Counted from the stretch's first letter, positions 16,877-25,272 are shown. The stretch: 64,000 bases of DNA from Candidatus Thioglobus sp. (GCA_028228555.1 JAOJBP010000002.1:123069-187068), one strand, 5' to 3'. The notes: generated by a model not told the origin, from the letters alone. Numbers and translations: made by a program.

Positions 16877-18172
16877 ATGAAAGTCTTAGAAATTCCGAAT
16901 TTTGCTTTGGATACCCTGTGCCAGTTAAATATCCAGCGTTATCCATTTTTATTGGAAAGCGTTAATCATAATATCAATAATCGCTATTCTATTTTGTTTG
17001 CTCACCCACAGCAGGAACTGGTGCTAGAAAACCTAACTGATTTTAATTTTTTAGATAAGTTATCGTTACTAGCTTCTGCTAATGACACTCAGCATTCACA
17101 CTTACCTTTTACAGGCGGTTGGTTTACTTATTTATCTTATGAACTAATCGGCCAAATCGAGCCTACTTTATTAAAGGGTTTACATAATAGTGCTTTGCCA
17201 GTTGCGATCGCGGTAAAAATTCCCTGCGCTGTTGTTGTTGATCATCAATTGGATAAAACTTATTTATTAGATGAAGATGATAATAAAACAAGAATAAACC
17301 AGGTACTAAGCGACATTAGGCAAGCTAAATTAAATAAAATTTTGCCTGAATTTTTGGGAGAATTAGCTTGTGAGGCGGATGCTAAATTCTTGTCTGGCGT
17401 TGCAAAGATTAAAAACTATATTAAAGCGGGCGATGTGTTTCAGGTGAATTTATCACGTGCTTGGAAATATACACTGAAGAATAAGTGTAGCGCCACACAA
17501 CTTTATAATTCCTTAAAAATATCTAATCCAGCGCCATTTTCAGCTCTCGCTCAATTTCAAAATTTTAGTATTATTTCTTCTTCTCCCGAGCGTTTATTTA
17601 GTGTGGATGGCAATAAAGTTGAGACACGTCCTATTGCAGGCACCCATCCTAGAGGTGAAGGTGTTGAGGATGAAGTGCTCAAACAGTGTTTGATCAATCA
17701 TCCTAAGGAGCAAGCTGAGCATATTATGCTACTTGATCTAGAACGCAATGATTTGGGTAGAGTTTGTGAGTATGGCTCAATTGAAGTAAATGAGGTGATG
17801 ACTTTAGAGACTTATCCTTATGTTCATCATATTGTGTCAAATATTAAAGGCACTTTGAAGTCGTCAATCACTATTAAAAACTTAGTGGAGGCATTATTTC
17901 CAGGTGGTACTATTACGGGATGCCCTAAGATTCGTTGCATGCAGATTATTTCTGAATTAGAGCAACAGGCTCGAGAAGCTTATACAGGCTCTATGGGATA
18001 CATTAGTAATAATGGAAAAATGGACTTTAATATTCTTATTAGAACTATAATCAAACAAGATAAAAACCTGAGCTTTAGAGCAGGCGCAGGTATTGTCTTT
18101 GACTCTAACCCTAAGCGTGAGCTAGAAGAAACGACACATAAAGCTCAGGGGATTTTAAAGGTGTTCTCTTAG
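16877..18172 (+). CDS. pabB: aminodeoxychorismate synthase component I (PabB)
   Basis: A 431-residue chorismate-binding enzyme. The N-terminal half is the anthranilate synthase I-like domain; the C-terminal half carries FQVNLSRAW, SSSPERLFSV, PIAGTHPRGEG (about 252-262), DLERNDLGRVCEYG, VHHIVSNIKGTL, FPGGTITGCPK and TGSMGYISNNGKMDFNILIRT. PabB with PabA makes 4-amino-4-deoxychorismate for folate. The Met-Asp-Phe-Asn in the last block favours PabB over TrpE. The nucleophilic Lys of E. coli PabB (PIKGT) is Ala254 here, as in TrpE and in some other PabB proteins, so mechanism or specificity could differ. Placed one base after cpoB and convergent with nadE. Confidence 0.85.
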   Translation: MKVLEIPNFALDTLCQLNIQRYPFLLESVNHNINNRYSILFAHPQQELVLENLTDFNFLDKLSLLASANDTQHSHLPFTGGWFTYLSYELIGQIEPTLLKGLHNSALPVAIAVKIPCAVVVDHQLDKTYLLDEDDNKTRINQVLSDIRQAKLNKILPEFLGELACEADAKFLSGVAKIKNYIKAGDVFQVNLSRAWKYTLKNKCSATQLYNSLKISNPAPFSALAQFQNFSIISSSPERLFSVDGNKVETRPIAGTHPRGEGVEDEVLKQCLINHPKEQAEHIMLLDLERNDLGRVCEYGSIEVNEVMTLETYPYVHHIVSNIKGTLKSSITIKNLVEALFPGGTITGCPKIRCMQIISELEQQAREAYTGSMGYISNNGKMDFNILIRTIIKQDKNLSFRAGAGIVFDSNPKRELEETTHKAQGILKVFS

Positions 18173-18176
18173 TTTA

Positions 18177-20051
18177 CTAAGGTTTAAATTTTGATGTCAT
18201 GGGGTAGCGACGCTCTTTACCGAATGCATTTTGTGAAATTTTTGGCCCTGGTGCACTTTGCCTGCGCTTATATTCATTATTAAGCACTAATCGACTAATA
18301 CGCTCCACAGTTTTTTGATTAAAGCCTTGTTGGACAATATCTTTAATCGCAAGTCTTTGCTCGATAAACAGCTCAAGAATAGTATCTAGCTCGTCATAAG
18401 GAGGCAATGAGTCTTGATCAGTTTGATTGGGTGCAAGTTCTGCTGAAGGTTCACGATCAATAACACGTCCAGGTATAACATAGGATTGTGTGTTTCGATA
18501 TTTAGCCAGTCGATAAACCATGGTTTTTGATACATCTTTTAGCGGGGCAAAGCCACCTGACATATCACCATACAAGGTGGCATATCCAACTGCCATCTCT
18601 GATTTATTACCCGTTGTTAATACTATTTTTCCAAGTTTATTTGAGACAGCCATTAGCAGGGTGCCACGCACTCGAGCCTGTAAATTTTCTTCTGTGGTAT
18701 CAGCTTGCAAGCCACTAAATAAATCACTAAGCTGAGAGTTAAAACTTTCAACCATTGGATGAATATTAATTTCTTGATAATCAATATTCATCGTGCTGGC
18801 TTGAGCTTTGGCGTCTTCTAAGCTCATATTAGAGGTGTAAGTGTAGGGCATCATAATGGCTTTAATATTTTCATTGCCAATTGCATCTGCAGCAATCGCC
18901 AAGGTTAATGCAGAATCGATACCACCAGATAGGCCAATAACCACACCATTAAATACACCATTTTTTTCAATATAGTCTTTGGTGGCCATGACTAAGGCAT
19001 CGTAAATCATTTTTTCATTACTTATGATTTCAATAGGTTCACATGGTGTTGCCAATGAAATAGTTGTAGCTTTATAGAAGGGTAATTGATGAGTCACTTG
19101 TGCTTTAGCATTCATAGCAAAAGAGCCACCATCAAAGATAATTTCATCTTGACCACCAACTAGATTGACATAGATAAAGTCAACTTGATTTTCAAGTACG
19201 CGTTTTTTAACTTCCTCGAGTCGTATTTGGTGTTTGCCCATATGAAAAGGGGAGGCATTAATGCTAACAATGGTGCTAACACCATATCTGGCTGTTTCAT
19301 TAACGATATCAGCATTCCAGATATCAGCACATACTAATAGCCCAATACGCTGACCTTTGATTGTAAAAACAAAAGGCTTATTGCCTGCGCTAAAGTAGCG
19401 TTTTTCATCAAAAACACTGTAATTAGGTAGATGTTGTTTGTGATAAGTCTGGACCTCTTGTGCTTGGATTAAATATGCAGCATTGTATAAATCACCCTGA
19501 TGTTTATGAGGTGCACCAAAAACAATAGATATAGTTTCAGGAATAGAATTTTTAATTAAATCAACCTTTTCCTCAACTTGGCAAATAAATCCAGCTCGTA
19601 ATAATAAGTCTTCTGGCAAATAGCCCGTTAATGATAATTCTGGAAAAACCAATAAGTCAGCACCTTGTTGGGCAGCTTCAATGCTTAAATTGATGATTTG
19701 TTGAGCATTATTGTTTAAATCGCCAACAATAGGGTTAATTTGTGCGATATCAATTTTGATAGACTCAGAGATATTTGAAAGGTTTTCTATCTGCTCCTGC
19801 CAAAATATAGTCTTCAATTTGTCGCCTTTCATTTTTGCATGCTCGAGCTTAGTATTAGCAACTACTTCAGCAGGATTGATATTCAAAATATCAGCAAATA
19901 GCCAGGCATGAGTTTCAGAAAGGGCGGATTTTCCTGATTTATATTTACTTAAATTAGACTGGTTTATACCGTACTCTTGAGAGATCTTATAGTCTGAAAA
20001 GCCAGTCTTTTTGCGCACTTTGGTTAGATAATCTTTAGTTTTATTCGCCAT
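18177..20051 (-). CDS. nadE: HTH-domain / glutamine-dependent NAD+ synthetase fusion
   Basis: A 624-residue protein. Residues 99-624 are a complete glutamine-dependent NAD+ synthetase: a nitrilase-type glutaminase domain (IDIAQINPIVGDL, FPELSLTGYLPEDLLL with the catalytic Glu, HKQHLPNYSVFDEKRYF with Lys, LLVCADIW with Cys) and an ATP-pyrophosphatase synthetase domain (GLSGGIDSALTLAIAADAIG, TTGNKSEMAVGYATLYGDMSGGFAPLKD). It amidates nicotinate adenine dinucleotide, the last step to NAD. Unusually, residues 1-92 look like an Xre-type helix-turn-helix (GFSDYKISQEYGINQSNLSKYKSGK) followed by an E-x-A-K...FW helix typical of phage/DUF3693-like regulators. The frame is continuous and no ATG lies near residue 98, so the fusion is real at sequence level. 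A promoter maps just upstream of the long start. Confidence 0.93.
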   Translation of the reverse strand: MANKTKDYLTKVRKKTGFSDYKISQEYGINQSNLSKYKSGKSALSETHAWLFADILNINPAEVVANTKLEHAKMKGDKLKTIFWQEQIENLSNISESIKIDIAQINPIVGDLNNNAQQIINLSIEAAQQGADLLVFPELSLTGYLPEDLLLRAGFICQVEEKVDLIKNSIPETISIVFGAPHKHQGDLYNAAYLIQAQEVQTYHKQHLPNYSVFDEKRYFSAGNKPFVFTIKGQRIGLLVCADIWNADIVNETARYGVSTIVSINASPFHMGKHQIRLEEVKKRVLENQVDFIYVNLVGGQDEIIFDGGSFAMNAKAQVTHQLPFYKATTISLATPCEPIEIISNEKMIYDALVMATKDYIEKNGVFNGVVIGLSGGIDSALTLAIAADAIGNENIKAIMMPYTYTSNMSLEDAKAQASTMNIDYQEINIHPMVESFNSQLSDLFSGLQADTTEENLQARVRGTLLMAVSNKLGKIVLTTGNKSEMAVGYATLYGDMSGGFAPLKDVSKTMVYRLAKYRNTQSYVIPGRVIDREPSAELAPNQTDQDSLPPYDELDTILELFIEQRLAIKDIVQQGFNQKTVERISRLVLNNEYKRRQSAPGPKISQNAFGKERRYPMTSKFKP

Positions 20052-20085
20052 ATTTTTAATCTATTTTTGCTTGTTATTTTTACCT

Positions 20086-20114
20086 ATTATAGTTATTTTT
20101 TACCACCCATGTAA
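20086..20114 (-). promoter_or_regulatory. sigma70-like promoter of the HTH-nadE gene
   Basis: On the minus strand, TTACAT (20114-20109), 17-base spacer, TATAAT (20091-20086). It lies 35 bases from the ATG at 20051 and so supports the long, HTH-containing start. The spacer contains GTGGTAA, also present in the palindrome at 20146-20159. Confidence 0.6.
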
Positions 20115-20145
20115 GTGAGTTATATTAGTTAAAAAATACAACTAG

Positions 20146-20159
20146 TGGTAATATCACCA
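20146..20159. promoter_or_regulatory. near-perfect palindrome, candidate operator between nadE and the Sel1 gene
   Basis: TGGTAATATCACCA is palindromic at 12 of 14 positions. It sits between the divergent nadE and Sel1-gene promoters. The half-site GTGGTAA (20145-20151) recurs on the other strand inside the nadE promoter spacer (TTACCAC, 20100-20106). The HTH domain fused to NadE is the obvious candidate binder; this is inference. Confidence 0.4.
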
Positions 20160-20226
20160 TAAAAACAATATAACCTATTGATTTTTAATTAAATTAATTA
20201 GTATTAATTTTTATTATAAAAGAGTC

Positions 20227-20255
20227 TTTACACACCATAAAAATCACGGTATATT
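20227..20255 (+). promoter_or_regulatory. sigma70-like promoter of the Sel1-repeat gene
   Basis: TTTACA (20227-20232), 17-base spacer, TATATT (20250-20255), 34 bases before the ATG at 20290. A purine-rich ribosome site (GAGGAAA, 20278-20284) follows. Confidence 0.6.
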
Positions 20256-20289
20256 GGGCTCAAATAAATAACTAAATGAGGAAAATATT

Positions 20290-20643
20290 ATGAATCAAAT
20301 GCATGCACATCTACTAGCAGAGTCAGAACTAAAAATTGAAACAGTTAAGATTCAGCAGCAAGCTTATTTAGGCGATGCTGAGGCTCAATACAAATTAGCT
20401 GATATTTTTCAAAAAGGACAAGATGTTGCTAGAAATACAGCGAACGCTTTTTACTGGTATCAGAGGGCTGCTAAGCAAGGTAATTTGCCAGCACAGTTTA
20501 ATGTTTGGTATGCTTATTTAACTGGCGAAGGCATTCAAGCCAACGAGCAACTAGCAGAAAAATGGTACGCTAGAGCAACTCTTAAAAATTCTAGTTCATC
20601 AGAATCTATCATTACGCAATTAATCGGAACAACCATTCAGTAA
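20290..20643 (+). CDS. Sel1-repeat (tetratricopeptide-like) protein
   Basis: A 117-residue protein without a signal peptide. It contains two Sel1-like repeats: AYLGDAEAQYKLADIFQKGQDVARNTANAFYWYQRAAKQG (about 25-64) and NLPAQFNVWYAYLTGEGIQANEQLAEKWYARAT (about 65-97), each a helix-turn-helix with the typical G-x-A-x-A-Q and A-x-x-W-Y/F positions. Sel1 repeats mediate protein-protein contacts; no partner is evident. The N-terminus is Met/His/Glu-rich. It heads a small unit with two membrane microproteins directly downstream. Function unknown. Confidence 0.75.
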   Translation: MNQMHAHLLAESELKIETVKIQQQAYLGDAEAQYKLADIFQKGQDVARNTANAFYWYQRAAKQGNLPAQFNVWYAYLTGEGIQANEQLAEKWYARATLKNSSSSESIITQLIGTTIQ

Positions 20644-20674
20644 TTTTTATCTATTAATTTTTCCAGGGGGAAAA

Positions 20675-20752
20675 ATGAACTTAGCATTACACACCATTAT
20701 CTATTCGTCAGCCGCTATTATTATGTCATTAAGCATGGCATTAGTTCACTAG
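20675..20752 (+). CDS. 25-residue hydrophobic microprotein
   Basis: An AGGGGG ribosome site (20665-20670) lies ideally before ATG 20675, and the frame MNLALHTIIYSSAAIIMSLSMALVH ends at TAG 20750-20752 when read in two parts: MNLALHTIIYSS and AAIIMSLSMALVH. Nearly all residues are hydrophobic, so a single membrane helix is predicted. It starts 31 bases after the Sel1 gene and two bases before the next small frame, suggesting one operon. No family is recognised. The strong ribosome site is the main argument that it is translated. Confidence 0.5.
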   Translation: MNLALHTIIYSSAAIIMSLSMALVH

Positions 20753-20754
20753 CG

Positions 20755-20934
20755 ATGAAATTATCAAACTTTATTAAGCTAATACTGTCTATAAGCGTCT
20801 CTTTATTTACTAGCATAACATTGGCCTCAGCTTATAGTAGCTACTCGCCAATTGTTAATTCCAAGCAACTTAGTATCATTATTACAATTACCATCTTATT
20901 AGGTTTGGCATCCTTTTATCAAAAAAGAGCTTAG
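20755..20934 (+). CDS. 59-residue small membrane or secreted protein
   Basis: ATG 20755 opens two bases after the 25-residue frame and continues to TAG 20932-20934. Residues 1-26 look like a signal peptide or first helix (MKLSNFIKLILSISVSL..., ending LASA), followed by a polar stretch YSSYSPIVNSKQL and a second hydrophobic helix IIITITILLGLASFY, then KKR-type basic end (QKRA). This gives a two-helix hairpin or a cleaved one-helix protein. There is no separate ribosome site, so translation may be coupled to the frame before it. No homologue recognised. Confidence 0.45.
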   Translation: MKLSNFIKLILSISVSLFTSITLASAYSSYSPIVNSKQLSIIITITILLGLASFYQKRA

Positions 20935-20989
20935 TTTTTTTTATTTAAACTTTACACATGATGTTTTTTTCAAGTTAAACTTCTTCTCA

Positions 20990-21016
20990 GTAGTATTTTT
21001 TTAAGTACTACATTTT
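20990..21016 (+). terminator. weak hairpin upstream of aapJ, possible terminator
   Basis: Stem GTAGTA (20990-20995) / TACTAC (21006-21011), 10-base loop, followed by ATTTTT. The stem is short and AT-rich; it may end the Sel1/microprotein transcript or lie in the aapJ leader. Confidence 0.3.
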
Positions 21017-21044
21017 TAATTAATCTCAATGAGGGGAAAATAAT

Positions 21045-22052
21045 ATGAATAAATTGTTAAAGCTTTCAGCTGCATCTCTATTAGTCATTACCGGCTTTAG
21101 TGCAAATGCAGATACGTTAAGTGATGTTAAAGCAAAAGGCAGCTTAAGCTGTGGTGTATCAACAGGAACACCTGGATTTTCTAATCCTGATTCAAGTGGA
21201 AACTGGTCTGGTATGGATGTTGATGTTTGTCGTGCTATTGCAGCAGCCACTTTAGGTGATGATCGAAAGGTTAAATATGTACCTTTATCAGCAAAAGAGC
21301 GCTTTATTGCATTACAGTCTGGTGAAATCGATGTATTGTCACGTAACACAACTTGGACGCACACTCGTGATACTTCATTAGGTCTTAACTTTGCTGGCGT
21401 AAATTACTATGATGGCCAAGGCTTCATGGTGAAAAAATCATTAGGCGTTAATAGTGTTAAGGGTTTAGATGGGGCTTCTTTTTGTATTCAAGCGGGAACA
21501 ACAACTGAGCTTAATTTAGCTGATTATTTCCGTTCAAACAACATGAAGTTTAAAGCTGTTACTTATGATACTTCTGCACAAACCAAAGGTGGCTTTGAAG
21601 CGGGTCGTTGTGATGCATTAACTTCTGACGTTTCTCAACTAGCTGGCCTTAGATCAACACTTAAAGATCCTAGTTCTGCTGTAGTTTTGGGTGATGTTAT
21701 TTCTAAAGAGCCTTTAGGTCCTGTAGTTCGTCAAGGTGATGATAACTGGTTTAATATTGTTAAGTGGTCGCTTAATGCGATGATTGAAGCAGAAGAGCTA
21801 GGTATTACTTCTCGTACTATCGACAGAACTTCTACTAGTCCTGGTGTGCAAAGATTACAAGGTAAAACTGGTAAGCTTAATGAGCACTTAGGTCTTAACA
21901 AGGATTGGGCTCGTAATATCATTGCACAGGTAGGTAACTATGGTGAAAGTTTCGAGAGAAACATCGGCATGTCAACACCTATTGCGCTTCCACGTGGTGT
22001 AAACCAGTTGTGGATTAAAGGTGGTATCTTGTACTCTCCAGCGTTTAGATAA
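21045..22052 (+). CDS. aapJ: general L-amino acid ABC transporter, periplasmic binding protein AapJ
   Basis: A 335-residue secreted protein with signal peptide MNKLLKLSAASLLVITGFSANA and a type II periplasmic binding fold. Diagnostic pieces are VKAKGSLSCGVSTGTPGFSNPD, GNWSGMDVDVCRAIAAATLGD, EIDVLSRNTTWTHTRDTSLGLNF and the C-terminal LGLNKDWARNIIAQVGNYGESFERNIG, as in AapJ/BztA of alphaproteobacteria and marine gammaproteobacteria. It captures a broad range of L-amino acids for AapQMP. A strong ribosome site (GAGGGG) precedes it, and a hairpin follows its stop, consistent with excess production of the binding protein. Confidence 0.95.
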   Translation: MNKLLKLSAASLLVITGFSANADTLSDVKAKGSLSCGVSTGTPGFSNPDSSGNWSGMDVDVCRAIAAATLGDDRKVKYVPLSAKERFIALQSGEIDVLSRNTTWTHTRDTSLGLNFAGVNYYDGQGFMVKKSLGVNSVKGLDGASFCIQAGTTTELNLADYFRSNNMKFKAVTYDTSAQTKGGFEAGRCDALTSDVSQLAGLRSTLKDPSSAVVLGDVISKEPLGPVVRQGDDNWFNIVKWSLNAMIEAEELGITSRTIDRTSTSPGVQRLQGKTGKLNEHLGLNKDWARNIIAQVGNYGESFERNIGMSTPIALPRGVNQLWIKGGILYSPAFR

Positions 22053-22071
22053 ACTCTAAATAAAACATATA

Positions 22072-22105
22072 AAATGGCTAACTGATACAGTTGGTCATTT
22101 TTTTT
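22072..22105 (+). terminator. attenuator-like hairpin between aapJ and aapQ
   Basis: An 11-pair stem (22072-22082 with 22090-22100, including two G-U pairs), 7-base loop and a T run of eight. It sits in the 66-base gap between aapJ and aapQ. Partial termination or 3'-end protection here would raise aapJ mRNA over the permease genes, as reported for other binding-protein operons. Confidence 0.7.
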
Positions 22106-22118
22106 ATAAAGGTTTTTT

Positions 22119-23282
22119 ATGTTTATAAAACTAAAATCACTGCTATACAACAACGAAGTTAGGGCGATTGCATTTCAGGTTCTAGCGGTTGTTTTTATTG
22201 CTTATTTTGTTTATCAAGCTTTTGATAACATGATGCTTAACATTGAGCAAAGCGGTATTAGAAGTGGTTTTGGTTTTCTAAATGATGAAGCTGGTTTTGC
22301 TGTCAATGATAATTTCTTTTTGACGTATTCGCCAACTTCAACTAATTTACAGGCATTTTATGTCGGTATTATTAATACTTTAATTGTCGCAATAACAGGT
22401 ATATTTTTTGCTTCAGTTATTGGTCTTATTATTGGTATTGCTCGTTTATCTAGCAATTATCTGATTAGAAAAATGGCTACTGTGTATATTGAGATTTTTA
22501 GAAATATACCAATATTGCTACAAATTCTATTTTGGTATTCAACAGCGCTTAGCGTTCTCCCATCTACTAGAAATAGTATGAATTTTTTGGATAGTGTTTT
22601 CCTCAATTCAAGAGGATTATTCTTGCCTAAATTTATTATAGGAACTGAGTTTTATCTCGTACTTGCAAGTTTTATTATTGGTATTGTTACTTATGTTTTT
22701 ATTAAAAAACGTAGCACCAAAAAACATGATGAAACGGGAATTGCAACCAATACTATCCCTCACTTTTTAGGACTTGTAGTTCTACTCCCAATTGCGGCCT
22801 TTTTTGTTTTTGGTGCGCAATTAGAATATCCAGCTTTAAAGGGTTTTAATTTTCAAGGCGGCACAGACTTGTCTATTGAGTTCTTCTCTTTGGCTTTTGC
22901 TTTAAGTATTTACACAGCCACCTATATTGCTGAAGCTATTCGCTCAGGTATTGATTCGGTGGATAAAGGGCAAAAAGAAGCAGCAGCAGCGTTAGGGTTA
23001 AGACAAGGCCAAGCAATGCGTTTAGTGGTATTACCACAAGCACTAAGAGTCGCAATACCGCCAATTATTAACCAATACTTAAACCTTACTAAAAACTCCT
23101 CTTTAGCAACAGCAGTTGGTTATTCAGAATTAGTTACTATATTTTCAGGTACGGTTTTGAATGTAGTAGGCCAAGCGATTGAAATTATTGCATTGACAAT
23201 GTTGGTTTATTTGACAATCTCACTCTTTATCTCATTAGTCCTAAATATTTTTAACAAGAAAATGGAAATCAAGGGTAAATAA
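22119..23282 (+). CDS. aapQ: general L-amino acid ABC transporter permease AapQ
   Basis: A 387-residue inner-membrane permease with about eight hydrophobic segments. The AapQ-type N-terminal half has FLNDEAGFAVNDNFFLTYSPTS in its periplasmic loop. The transport domain contains YVEIFRNIPILLQILFWY-type sequence and the EAA loop for ATPase contact, EAIRSGIDSVDKGQKEAAAALGLRQGQAMRLVVLPQALR. It pairs with AapM to form the channel. Starts after the hairpin and ends five bases before aapM. Confidence 0.94.
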   Translation: MFIKLKSLLYNNEVRAIAFQVLAVVFIAYFVYQAFDNMMLNIEQSGIRSGFGFLNDEAGFAVNDNFFLTYSPTSTNLQAFYVGIINTLIVAITGIFFASVIGLIIGIARLSSNYLIRKMATVYIEIFRNIPILLQILFWYSTALSVLPSTRNSMNFLDSVFLNSRGLFLPKFIIGTEFYLVLASFIIGIVTYVFIKKRSTKKHDETGIATNTIPHFLGLVVLLPIAAFFVFGAQLEYPALKGFNFQGGTDLSIEFFSLAFALSIYTATYIAEAIRSGIDSVDKGQKEAAAALGLRQGQAMRLVVLPQALRVAIPPIINQYLNLTKNSSLATAVGYSELVTIFSGTVLNVVGQAIEIIALTMLVYLTISLFISLVLNIFNKKMEIKGK

Positions 23283-23287
23283 CTATT

Positions 23288-24388
23288 ATGGCAGTCTATC
23301 CGTTAAAAGAAACAAAAAAAGCGCCACAATCGCAAACAAAGGTCATTCTATGGCTGAAAGAAAACTTACTTTCATCTACATCTAATGTTTTACTTACTCT
23401 TGTAGCGCTTTACCTTATTTATCTAATCTTGCCACCTATTTTAAACTGGACAATTTTTGATGCCAATTTTGATTTAAATGCGGATAACGACTCTTGTGGT
23501 CGAGAGGGCGCTTGCTGGGCTTTCATTTATGATAATTTCAAGATGTTTATTTATGGATTTTATCCTGAAGAAGAGTTATGGCGTATTGACACTATGTTTG
23601 GCCTTATTGTAGTCATGATCATGTTTGGATCTTGGATTAAAAAATCACAATATAGAATGCATTATATTATCGGTGCTTTCTTAGTATATCCGGTTGCTGC
23701 CTTTTTCTTGCTTCATGGAGGGTTAGGTTTAGAAGTTGTTGGAACTGATAAATGGGGCGGGCTTACCTTAACCATTGTAGTGGCCGCCGTTGGTATTGTC
23801 GCTTCTTTTCCATTAGGTATTTTATTTGCTTTAGGGCGGCAGTCTAAAATGCGCATCGTACGATTTATTTCAGTTGTGTTTATTGAATTTGTAAGAGGCG
23901 TGCCACTGATCACTATTTTATTTATGGCGTCAGTTATATTACCTCTATTCTTTTCAGTAGGCATGGACTTTGATAAATTACTTAGAGCTCTAATTGGCAT
24001 AACTCTTTTTCAAACAGCCTATATTGCAGAGGTTATAAGAGGTGGACTGCAAGCTATTCCTAAAGGTCAATATGAGGCAGCGGACGCTTCAGGTTTAAAT
24101 TTTGTACAAAAAACCACCCTTGTTATTCTGCCACAAGCTTTAAAAATATCAATCCCTAATATTGTAGGATCATTTATTGCGTTATTCAAAGATACGACGT
24201 TGATTTTAATTATTGGACTGTACGATATGTTAGCGATAGTAGGCGCAGCCACAAGTAATTCTAGTTGGCTAGGCAGAAACTCAGAGGGCTATGTTTTTGT
24301 TGCTATAGTCATGTGGGTCATACTATATTCTATGAGCCGCTACTCAAAAAAACTTGAAGTAAGATTTAGCACAGAACATAAAAATTAA
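23288..24388 (+). CDS. aapM: general L-amino acid ABC transporter permease AapM
   Basis: A 366-residue partner permease. The periplasmic loop contains CGREGACWAFIYDNFKMFIYGFYPEEELWR, typical of AapM, and the cytoplasmic EAA loop reads EVIRGGLQAIPKGQYEAADASGLNFVQKTTLVILPQALK. About eight membrane segments. Together with AapQ it forms the translocation path, energised by AapP. Seventeen bases separate it from aapP. Confidence 0.94.
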   Translation: MAVYPLKETKKAPQSQTKVILWLKENLLSSTSNVLLTLVALYLIYLILPPILNWTIFDANFDLNADNDSCGREGACWAFIYDNFKMFIYGFYPEEELWRIDTMFGLIVVMIMFGSWIKKSQYRMHYIIGAFLVYPVAAFFLLHGGLGLEVVGTDKWGGLTLTIVVAAVGIVASFPLGILFALGRQSKMRIVRFISVVFIEFVRGVPLITILFMASVILPLFFSVGMDFDKLLRALIGITLFQTAYIAEVIRGGLQAIPKGQYEAADASGLNFVQKTTLVILPQALKISIPNIVGSFIALFKDTTLILIIGLYDMLAIVGAATSNSSWLGRNSEGYVFVAIVMWVILYSMSRYSKKLEVRFSTEHKN

Positions 24389-24404
24389 AAAAGGAAAGAA
24401 GTTT

Positions 24405-25169
24405 ATGAGCAATCCAACAGATGACAGACTTTGCTGCGATATTATTGAAATTAAAGGGCTGAATAAGTGGTATGGAGAGTTCCATGCATTAAAAAATATC
24501 GATTTAACAGTTAAAGAAGGTGAAATCATTGTTGTTTGTGGGCCATCAGGCAGTGGAAAATCTACTTTAATTCGCTGTATAAATTTTCTTGAGAAGTTTC
24601 AAGAGGGCTCTATCATAGTTGATGGGACTGAGTTAACAGACGATGTTAAAAAAATCAGACAAGTGCGTTCTGAAGTGTCAATGGTATTCCAGCATTTCAA
24701 CTTATTTCCTCATTTGAGTATCATTGATAATCTAACACTAGCACCAATCTGGGTACACAATGAAACTAAGCAACAAGCAAGAGAAAAAGCATTAACTTTA
24801 CTGGACAGGGTTGGTATCAAGGACCAAGCTGAAAAGTATCCAAATCAGCTGTCTGGTGGCCAGCAACAGCGTGTTGCAATTGCTAGGGCGCTATGCACTT
24901 CACCTAAAATAATGTTATTTGATGAGCCGACATCAGCGCTTGATCCAGAAATGATTTCAGAAGTATTAGATGTTATGATCGAACTCGCTAAAGAGGGCAT
25001 TACTATGCTCTGTGTGACTCATGAGATGGGTTTTGCTAAGAAGGTTGCCGATCGTGTTATCTTCATGGATGAGGGTCAGGTTATTGAGCAAAATACACCT
25101 GATAAGTTCTTTGAAAATCCAGAATCAGAGCGTTTGCAGCTGTTTCTAGATCAGATATTAACCAATTAA
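24405..25169 (+). CDS. aapP: general L-amino acid ABC transporter ATPase AapP
   Basis: A 254-residue ABC ATPase of the polar amino-acid uptake type. Walker A GPSGSGKST (about 46-54), Q-loop MVFQHFNLFPH, signature LSGGQQQR, Walker B IMLFDEPTSALDPE and switch His in CVTHEMGFAKKVADRVIFMDEG are all intact. It completes the aapJQMP operon. No terminator hairpin is obvious immediately after its stop. Confidence 0.96.
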   Translation: MSNPTDDRLCCDIIEIKGLNKWYGEFHALKNIDLTVKEGEIIVVCGPSGSGKSTLIRCINFLEKFQEGSIIVDGTELTDDVKKIRQVRSEVSMVFQHFNLFPHLSIIDNLTLAPIWVHNETKQQAREKALTLLDRVGIKDQAEKYPNQLSGGQQQRVAIARALCTSPKIMLFDEPTSALDPEMISEVLDVMIELAKEGITMLCVTHEMGFAKKVADRVIFMDEGQVIEQNTPDKFFENPESERLQLFLDQILTN

Positions 25170-25272
25170 ACCTAATTTAAAGAATGCTTTAGGGTGTTTT
25201 GAGTGTTATTTACCTAAATTATAGGTTTAGTTTTGATAAACTAGGTTTATTAATCTTAAACAAATCTTTATT

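Noticed and set aside
21026..21364. 112-codon minus-strand frame over aapJ
   Set aside because: Antisense to the conserved binding-protein sequence, with no ribosome site.
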